Shown piece after piece: positions 58,298-64,000 of a stretch of 64,000 nt of DNA; the first letter of the stretch is position 1, and each line of letters begins with the position of its first letter. The notes under the pieces were generated by a model. It was not told the DNA's origin. It searched no databases and worked only from the letters and a program-made list of their open reading frames with translations. Position numbers and translations under genes: made by a program. The stretch is taken from NCBI RefSeq assembly GCF_016446285.1, contig NZ_CP054140.1:2213501-2277500 (forward strand), given 5' to 3'. This stretch comes from Desulfobulbus oligotrophicus (GTDB lineage Bacteria > Desulfobacterota > Desulfobulbia > Desulfobulbales > Desulfobulbaceae).

Positions 58298-58648
58298 AAT
58301 CTTAAGGATGTAAAAAGACAGGAAATTCCGGTTCTGTGAAGAAAAAAAGAGAACCGGCTCCCTGTGGTTCGGCATGTTACTGACCGGATTGAAAGCCGAT
58401 TGTCCGCTCATCACGTTACAGCTCCTGTAACCGTCACATCTTTCCATGCAAACAGAAAAACCTCTGTCTGTACGGCCTCTTTACAAGGTTGGTGCAACAG
58501 GTACCGACTTCTTTCCGGTTGTGCTGCAGGTAGAAAATCCGGGCTATCTGCTGAACGCTTTTATCCGGCAAACCTCGGGCAATGAACATGCGTACATGCA
58601 AGCGATACGTGTGCCCCTGCATGATTTTCGACGGCCGTACGTCGCGGC
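58298..58648. other. Intergenic region with a small hairpin
   Basis: CCGGTTCT (58328-58335) pairs with AGAACCGG (58350-58357), without a T-run, and may end the acu-like transcript. Short open frames on both strands overlap here but have no ribosome site or familiar motif. Confidence 0.4.
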
Positions 58649-59089
58649 TTACGAGCCGATGGCGTGCAGCGTGACCGTATAGGCGATAACCTGTCCGGCG
58701 AGGGGATGATTGTAATCAACAACAACTGTTTCAGCGTCAGCCGTGAGGATAGTGGCCGGGACTTTTTGAGAAACCCCTTCCTTCTCAACAGAAAGAGAGA
58801 GAACCATGCCCGGTTTAGGGTCGATGCGTCCCTTGAAAACAGACCGGGAAATTTCATGGACCAGAACTTTATGGTAGGAACCATAGGCGTCTTCCGGCTG
58901 AATATGCACTGTTTTTGTCTGGCCAGGTTCCATTCCCAGCAAAGACGCTTCCACAGCTTTAAGAATTTGCCCGGAACCAATGGTCAACATGATGGGTTTG
59001 TCGGCAGGGATGGTTTCAATCGTTTCCCCGGAGGTCAAAGTGGCTGTGTAACTGACAGAAACTGTGTCAAAGAGTTGAACAGAACGCAT
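58649..59089 (-). CDS. FKBP-type peptidyl-prolyl cis-trans isomerase (SlyD-like)
   Basis: The 146-residue protein has the split FKBP domain with a chaperone flap insertion (VHIQPEDAYGSYHK), as in SlyD. It lacks the His-rich metal-binding tail of E. coli SlyD. It assists folding in the cytoplasm. GAGGATCCGCC precedes the ATG. It is a single gene, divergent from hisI. Confidence 0.9.
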   Translation of the reverse strand: MRSVQLFDTVSVSYTATLTSGETIETIPADKPIMLTIGSGQILKAVEASLLGMEPGQTKTVHIQPEDAYGSYHKVLVHEISRSVFKGRIDPKPGMVLSLSVEKEGVSQKVPATILTADAETVVVDYNHPLAGQVIAYTVTLHAIGS

Positions 59090-59183
59090 GGCGGATCCTC
59101 GCTAAACTGATAGTACGATAATGGGGCGGCAGTATACACGGTGGTGTTTTTTTTGACAAGGGATGGTGCCGTCGACTGAGGAC

Positions 59184-59212
59184 TTGACAAAGTTGTGATC
59201 CCGGCATAAATG
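59184..59212 (+). promoter_or_regulatory. Sigma-70-type promoter for hisI-hisG
   Basis: A perfect TTGACA (59184-59189) is followed after 17 bases by TAAATG (59207-59212), about 160 bases before hisI. A leader of that length leaves room for control, but no His-codon leader peptide was seen. Confidence 0.55.
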
Positions 59213-59375
59213 TGCAAACCCTGTAGATCCCAACAAAAATGAATGCTTGCGGGGCAAGAACGGCAGCTTGTGGAAAAACTCTCAGGGGCCGCGAGGACCG
59301 GTCGAATGGTTGTAGAGACTTTGCCGGATTTGCTCAAGCAGACTGTTTTGACCTCTTTGTTGCAGAGGAAATAAG

Positions 59376-59762
59376 ATGATCAAACTTGATTTTGCCAAAG
59401 ATGAGCATGGGCTTTTACCGGCCATTGTGCAGGATTACCAGACCGGCGAAGTGCTGATGCTTGCCTATATTAACAGGCAGGCCTGGGACAAAACCCTGGA
59501 AACCGGCAAGGCACATTATTGGAGCCGATCACGTGCATGTCTGTGGCTTAAAGGAGAAACATCCGGTCATGTGCAGATTATTAAAGAAATTTTAGTCGAC
59601 TGTGATCAGGACACTGTTGTCTACAAGGTGGAACAGCTTGGGGGTGCGGCCTGCCATACCGGCTATCGCAGCTGTTTTTACCGGAAGGTCGACGGTAACC
59701 GGCTTGTCGTTGATGCACAGGAACGTCTTTTTGATCCGGAAACGGTTTATGGTTTGAAATGA
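59376..59762 (+). CDS. hisI: Phosphoribosyl-AMP cyclohydrolase
   Basis: HisI opens the purine ring of phosphoribosyl-AMP in histidine synthesis. The 128-residue protein is the monofunctional form without HisE. It has the zinc and metal site region [13 protein letters not shown] and the [14 protein letters not shown] cysteines. GAGGAAATAAG precedes the ATG. hisG follows 33 bases after the stop. Confidence 0.95.
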   Translation: MIKLDFAKDEHGLLPAIVQDYQTGEVLMLAYINRQAWDKTLETGKAHYWSRSRACLWLKGETSGHVQIIKEILVDCDQDTVVYKVEQLGGAACHTGYRSCFYRKVDGNRLVVDAQERLFDPETVYGLK

Positions 59763-59795
59763 ACGGTGTAGCAGCCATTGAATAAAGGAATAATC

Positions 59796-60668
59796 ATGAA
59801 AGTATTAAAACTCGGCATACCGAAAGGCAGCCTTGAAGATGCAACCATTGCTCTTTTTGCCAAATCCGGCTGGAGGATCAAGCTGGCTTCCCGTAATTAT
59901 TTTCCCGAGGTGGATGACCCGGAGCTCTCGTGTTCGATCTGTCGGCCTCAGGAGATGTCGTGTTATGTGGAATCAGGTATGCTCGATGCGGGTATTACCG
60001 GAAAAGACTGGACACTGGAAAATGAATCGGACGTGGAGGTTATTGCTGATCTGGTGTATTCCAAAGTCAGCAAAAAACCGACCCGCTGGGTTATCGCTGT
60101 GCCGGGGGACTCCAGTATAACCCGGGTAGAGGAGTTGGACGGTAAAAAAATATCCACTGAACTGGTGAACGTTACACGGAATTTTTTTGCCCAGCGCGGG
60201 CTTCAGGCCGACATCGCGTTTTCCTGGGGTGCCACAGAGGCCAAGGCTGTCTCAGGTCTGGCGGATGCAATTGTTGAAGTCACTGAGACGGAAGCAACGA
60301 TTCGCGCCCACGGCCTGCGGGTTATTCATGAACTGATGGAGTCAAACACGCAGTTGATCGCCAACAAAGCCGCCCTGGCAGACCCCTGGAAACGGGAGAA
60401 GGTCGAAAATATTGCCATGTTGCTTCAGGGAGCTCTCCGGGCAGACCGCATTGTTGGTTTGAAGATGAACGTGCCCAAAGAGCAGCTCGATATTGTCATC
60501 AGTATGTTACCCAGTCTGAATGCCCCCACAGTTGCAAAACTGTACAAGCAAGAATGGTTTTCAGTTGAAACCGTTATTTCAGAACATCAGGTCCGCGACC
60601 TGGTCCCCATGTTGAAGAAACAGGGCGCTGAGGGCATTATTGAATACTCGTTAAACAAGGTGATCTGA
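59796..60668 (+). CDS. hisG: ATP phosphoribosyltransferase (long form)
   Basis: HisG catalyses the first step of histidine synthesis and is feedback-inhibited by histidine. The 290-residue product has the substrate-binding start (LGIPKGSLEDAT), the DAIVEVTETEATIRA loop and a C-terminal ACT-like regulatory domain, so it is the long form that needs no HisZ. The ATG at 59796 has AAAGGA upstream; a TTG 18 bases earlier is not supported. Confidence 0.95.
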   Translation: MKVLKLGIPKGSLEDATIALFAKSGWRIKLASRNYFPEVDDPELSCSICRPQEMSCYVESGMLDAGITGKDWTLENESDVEVIADLVYSKVSKKPTRWVIAVPGDSSITRVEELDGKKISTELVNVTRNFFAQRGLQADIAFSWGATEAKAVSGLADAIVEVTETEATIRAHGLRVIHELMESNTQLIANKAALADPWKREKVENIAMLLQGALRADRIVGLKMNVPKEQLDIVISMLPSLNAPTVAKLYKQEWFSVETVISEHQVRDLVPMLKKQGAEGIIEYSLNKVI

Positions 60669-60715
60669 TCAAACCGGTCATCTGTTCGTCTGTATAAAGG
60701 GAGACACACTGTCGG

Positions 60716-61339
60716 ATGGATTTCAGAAAGGTACAGTTTTGTCTGTCCGCTCACACTGTTGGTCAACTGCCGCCTCCTGAGTACCCGGAGGTGGCCTTTG
60801 CCGGTCGATCCAATGTCGGCAAATCGAGTCTGATCAATCGGCTGGTGGAGCGAGTGAACCTGGTCAAAACGAGCGGCAAACCCGGAAAGACACAGAGCCT
60901 GAATTATTTTACTGTAGAGAATACTTTATATCTCGTTGATCTGCCGGGGTATGGTTTTGCCCGGGTCTCTCATCAGACCAGACAGAAGTGGGAGGAGTTG
61001 ATCGGTGGTTATATTGAATCACGATCAACCCTTGTCTGTGTAGTGGTTGTGATCGATTTACGCCATGAACTCAAAGAGCTGGATCGTGAACTGATACAGT
61101 GGCTACGGTATTTGGATGTGCCGTGTCTGCCGGTGTATACAAAAGCAGATAAACTGTCGTTCGGTCGGCAGCAGAAACATGCTGCACTGCTTGACGCCGG
61201 TCTGACCCTTTATGCTGACCAGCGAATCATCTTTTCTGCCCGAACCGGCCAGGGTGTTGCCGCTTTGCGTCAACACCTGACCACCTATGCAGCGTCATTG
61301 CAACGTGCATCCATGCCTCCAGTTAATGATCCGACTTGA
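60716..61339 (+). CDS. engB: Ribosome biogenesis GTPase EngB (YsxC/YihA)
   Basis: The 207-residue GTPase helps assemble the large ribosomal subunit. It has G1 GRSNVGKSS, the G2 region GKPGKTQ, G3 DLPGYGFA and G4 TKADK. The gene ends 17 bases inside the 3' end of the convergent lepA gene, so the two transcripts overlap tail to tail. Confidence 0.95.
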   Translation: MDFRKVQFCLSAHTVGQLPPPEYPEVAFAGRSNVGKSSLINRLVERVNLVKTSGKPGKTQSLNYFTVENTLYLVDLPGYGFARVSHQTRQKWEELIGGYIESRSTLVCVVVVIDLRHELKELDRELIQWLRYLDVPCLPVYTKADKLSFGRQQKHAALLDAGLTLYADQRIIFSARTGQGVAALRQHLTTYAASLQRASMPPVNDPT

Positions 61340-63116
61340 GGACGGCTAAAAAGGCGCGTTGTGGAATCTCAACATTACCAACGGTCTTCATTCTTTTTTT
61401 ACCTTCCTTCTGCTTTTCTAATAATTTCCTTTTTCTGCTGATATCGCCGCCGTAACATTTGGCAGTTACATCTTTACGCAGGGCGGATATGGTTTCCCGG
61501 GCAATAACTGTTCCACCGATCGCGGCCTGGATGGCAATTTTAAACAGCTGCCTGGGGATCTCTTCCTTCAGCCGTTCGCACGCTTTCAGGCCACGTTCAC
61601 GAGCTTTGCTTCGATGCGTCAGCTGGGAAAGGGCGTCAACCTGTTCTCCGTTTACTAAAATATCCAGTTTGATCAAGTCACTGGGCCGATAATCGGTGAG
61701 TTCGTAATCAAAGGAACCATACCCCTGTGTCACTGACTTTAACCGATCATAAAAGTCGTAAATCACCTCAGCCAGCGGCAGTTCACAGGTAAACTCTATT
61801 CGGCCGGGCATCGGGTAGTGATACTTGGTGTTTTCGCCCCGGCGTTCCATGCACAGCGTCATCACAGCACCCATATATCGTTCCGGGATATGAATAGTGG
61901 CTTTGATATAGGGCTCTTCAACGCGCGCAATGGAACCGGGGTCCGGGAAGAAAGAAGGGTTATCCACTTCCACCATGGTCTGGTCCTGCAGATAGAATTT
62001 ATACTTGACCGAAGGTACGGTGAGGATCAGCGAAATATCAAACTCCCGTTCGAGTCGTTCCTGAACGACCTCCAGGTGAAGAAGGCCCAGAAATCCGCAG
62101 CGGAATCCAAAGCCGAGCGCTGCTGAAGAGTCCTTTTGAAAGGTGAGTGCAGCATCGTTTAACTTCAACTTTTCCAGGGCATTGGCCAGGTCTTCGTACT
62201 CATCGGTAGCTATCGGATACAGTGAGGAGAACACCACTTGCTGCACTTCCCGAAAACCCGGCAACGGGGCGGCACAGGGGCGATCTTTATGGGTAATGGT
62301 GTCACCCGGTCGTGTATCGGACACAGTCTTGACACCGGCTACAAGATACCCGACTTCACCGGCTGACAGTTGTTGGCACGGTTCCCGACGCAGACGAAAA
62401 ATGCCGAGCTCTTCTATGCGGTATTCAGCTCCATTGGACATGAAAAGAATATGATCTCCGGTGCGGACCGTCCCGTTCATGATGCGCACAGAGATGATCG
62501 TGCCTCTGTACGGGTCATAGTTGGCATCAAAAATAAGGGCTTCAAGGGGGTTGTCCGGATCTCCCTGCGGTGGTGGTAACAACCGGATTATCGCGTTCAG
62601 CAGTTCCGGGACACCCTGGCCGGTTTTGGCGGAACACTTCTGTATTGTTTCGCCTGCCAATCCCAGATCTTCTTCAATTTGGCCGGCTATCTTTTCAGGT
62701 TCAGCTGCAGGCAGGTCGATTTTGTTGATGACAGGGATGATTTCGAGGTCGTTCTCCATGGCGAGAAACAGGTTTGCCAGTGTTTGTGCTTCAATTCCCT
62801 GGGAGGCATCTATTAAGAGCAGGGCGCCTTCGCAGGAGGCAAGGGCACGAGAAACTTCATAACTGAAATCAACATGACCAGGGGTGTCAACGAGATTGAG
62901 CGTGTAGGTGTTGCCGTCGTCGGCCTGGAAAGGCAGACAGATGGTTTGGGATTTAATGGTGATACCCCTTTCCCGTTCAATATCCATGTTGTCAAGCATC
63001 TGATTTTTGAATTCACGGTCCGTGACGATCTTACACGTTTGAATCATACGGTCGGCAAGGGTTGACTTGCCATGGTCGATGTGAGCGATTATGCTGAAAT
63101 TTCTAATGTTTTTCAT
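61323..63116 (-). CDS. lepA: Elongation factor 4 (LepA)
   Basis: LepA is a ribosome-bound translational GTPase. From the ATG at 63116 the product has 597 residues, the standard length, and starts MKNIRNFSIIAHIDHGKST (G1). It carries the DTPGHVDF G3, NKIDLP G4 and the LepA-specific C-terminal domain (KLLEKQKEGKKRM). The longer frame adds 30 residues that are not family-like. No strong ribosome site was seen. Confidence 0.96.
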   Translation of the reverse strand: MKNIRNFSIIAHIDHGKSTLADRMIQTCKIVTDREFKNQMLDNMDIERERGITIKSQTICLPFQADDGNTYTLNLVDTPGHVDFSYEVSRALASCEGALLLIDASQGIEAQTLANLFLAMENDLEIIPVINKIDLPAAEPEKIAGQIEEDLGLAGETIQKCSAKTGQGVPELLNAIIRLLPPPQGDPDNPLEALIFDANYDPYRGTIISVRIMNGTVRTGDHILFMSNGAEYRIEELGIFRLRREPCQQLSAGEVGYLVAGVKTVSDTRPGDTITHKDRPCAAPLPGFREVQQVVFSSLYPIATDEYEDLANALEKLKLNDAALTFQKDSSAALGFGFRCGFLGLLHLEVVQERLEREFDISLILTVPSVKYKFYLQDQTMVEVDNPSFFPDPGSIARVEEPYIKATIHIPERYMGAVMTLCMERRGENTKYHYPMPGRIEFTCELPLAEVIYDFYDRLKSVTQGYGSFDYELTDYRPSDLIKLDILVNGEQVDALSQLTHRSKARERGLKACERLKEEIPRQLFKIAIQAAIGGTVIARETISALRKDVTAKCYGGDISRKRKLLEKQKEGKKRMKTVGNVEIPQRAFLAVLKSDH

Positions 63117-63323
63117 ACTGTATATAAAAGGGATAGAGAAAAGGGAAAACTCGACAGGAAGAGGGTAGCTTACCACGAAATGGTGAAAAAAAACCACATC
63201 AGACAAATGCTGATATATTCAAGTGTTTTTTTTTTTATAATCGAGTAGTGTTCCTGTGAAAACCCTGCCTGTGAGATGACCCTCCTCGCAGGGTTGTGTT
63301 TTCCAACGATATACCAGAATTTC
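63117..63323. other. Divergent intergenic region lepA / rpoH-like
   Basis: It holds a T-tract at 63225-63237 and an 8-bp inverted repeat AACCCTGC/GCAGGGTT near 63261-63296. The repeat lies in the leader of the sigma-factor gene and could affect its translation. No promoter was placed. Confidence 0.4.
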
Positions 63324-64000
63324 ATGACAAAACAGAGAGAAATCGACAAACTGGAGCAGAGCAGACAACCACAGCGCGCCTTGATGTTGACCAGTCAGGA
63401 CGACAATCTTCCTGCGGTCAGTAATCCCGCTTTGCACCGTTATCTTCAGGAGATCAGCCAGTATGAGCTGCTGAGCCGTGAAGAGACTGAAGAACTCGCC
63501 ATCCGTTTTCAGGATACCGGCGACCCGGACGCGGCATACCGTTTGGTGTCCTCCAATCTTCGTTTAGTAGTGAAGGTTGCCATGGATTTCCAGAAGTACT
63601 GGATGCAAAATTTTATGGATCTGGTTCAGGAAGGTAATGTCGGGTTAGTCCAGGCAACCAAAAAATTTGATCCGTACCGTGGTGTTAAATTTTCTTACTA
63701 TGCAGCGTATTGGATTCGTGCCTATATCCTCAAATTCATTATGGACAACTGGAGACTGGTCAAAATAGGCACGACCCAGGCCCAGCGTAAGTTGTTTTTC
63801 AGTCTGAACAAAGAAAAAAAACTTCTTGAATCCCAGGGGTTCAAACCTGAAGTCAAATTACTGGCAGAACGTTTGAACGTCAAGGAAAGTGAAGTCATTG
63901 AAATGAGTCAACGCCTGGAAAACTGGGATGTTTCTCTGGAAGCGCCGGTGCGTAGCGACTCTGAGGATGAGCAGAAAAGCTTTTTACCCCATGACGGGCC
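63324..64000 (+). CDS. rpoH: RpoH-type sigma factor (sigma-32 family), 3' end outside the window
   Basis: About 225 residues are visible from the ATG and the frame runs off the end. Sigma-70 region 1.2/2 is clear: NPALHRYLQEISQYELLSRE, NLRLVVKVA, the core-binding FMDLVQEGNVGLVQA, and the region 2.4 helix YYAAYWIRAYILKF. The RpoH-box motif QRKLFFSLNK separates it from RpoD and stationary-phase sigmas. It probably directs heat-shock genes such as the proteases earlier in the window. No strong ribosome site precedes the ATG. Confidence 0.85.
   Translation, partial: MTKQREIDKLEQSRQPQRALMLTSQDDNLPAVSNPALHRYLQEISQYELLSREETEELAIRFQDTGDPDAAYRLVSSNLRLVVKVAMDFQKYWMQNFMDLVQEGNVGLVQATKKFDPYRGVKFSYYAAYWIRAYILKFIMDNWRLVKIGTTQAQRKLFFSLNKEKKLLESQGFKPEVKLLAERLNVKESEVIEMSQRLENWDVSLEAPVRSDSEDEQKSFLPHDG

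Noticed and set aside
58434-58682. Overlapping short open frames on both strands beside the FKBP gene
   Set aside because: No ribosome site, no recognisable motif, and one overlaps the FKBP 3' end; likely chance.

Overview
The window looks like chromosome from an anaerobic Gram-negative bacterium, most likely a sulfate-reducer-type Desulfobacterota (Desulfobulbales-like). This is inferred from gene content only: Nuo/Hyd-type and Nfn-type flavin and iron-sulfur oxidoreductases, a beta-oxidation gene set with a glutaconate-type CoA-transferase, an ADP-forming acyl-CoA synthetase, sigma-54 regulators, a DUF47/PiT phosphate system and a porin. No phylogenetic marker was searched.

Positions 1-14.7 kb are mostly housekeeping. 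They hold the end of an MFS transporter, tRNA-Leu(UAG), the proteostasis run tig-clpP-clpX-lon, then tRNA-Val(UAC) and tRNA-Asp(GUC) with a clear terminator. After these come a porin-like outer-membrane protein, an OmpA-type lipoprotein, a DUF4126 membrane protein, an HD-GYP signalling protein, a DUF47-PiT phosphate pair and ndk.

Positions 15-32.2 kb hold the main metabolic block. A cytoplasmic GAF/PAS histidine kinase and an overlapping NtrC-type regulator lie directly upstream of a six-gene acyl-CoA operon: enoyl-CoA hydratase, thiolase, an unrecognised multi-span membrane protein, acyl-CoA dehydrogenase and CoA-transferase A and B. An 18-bp palindrome followed by a -24/-12 promoter suggests that this regulator drives the operon. 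After a strong terminator and a new sigma-70 promoter comes a four-gene complex made of NuoE-like, NuoF/HydB-like, a NuoG-NfnA fusion and NfnB proteins. It is a likely electron-bifurcating transhydrogenase.

Positions 32.3-40.6 kb hold a D,D-carboxypeptidase, an exported MsrAB fused to a transporter operon that lacks an ATPase, a BepA-type protease, NikR, a sigma-54 activator with a dead receiver domain, tadA and tRNA-Ser(GGA). From 40.6 to 46.0 kb, directly after tRNA-Ser, lies an accessory island. It has operator-like repeats, a chimeric gene remnant, an ATPase-subtilase pair that I recognise as IetAS-type anti-phage defence, and a decayed IS3-family element.

Positions 46-64 kb hold a KefB-type antiporter, a YbhFSR-type exporter, an acuC-acuB-acyl-CoA synthetase-CoA transferase/GNAT cluster that resembles a reversible-acetylation module for acetate metabolism, a SlyD-type FKBP, hisI-hisG, engB, lepA and the start of an RpoH-type sigma factor. 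No CRISPR array or rRNA gene was seen.
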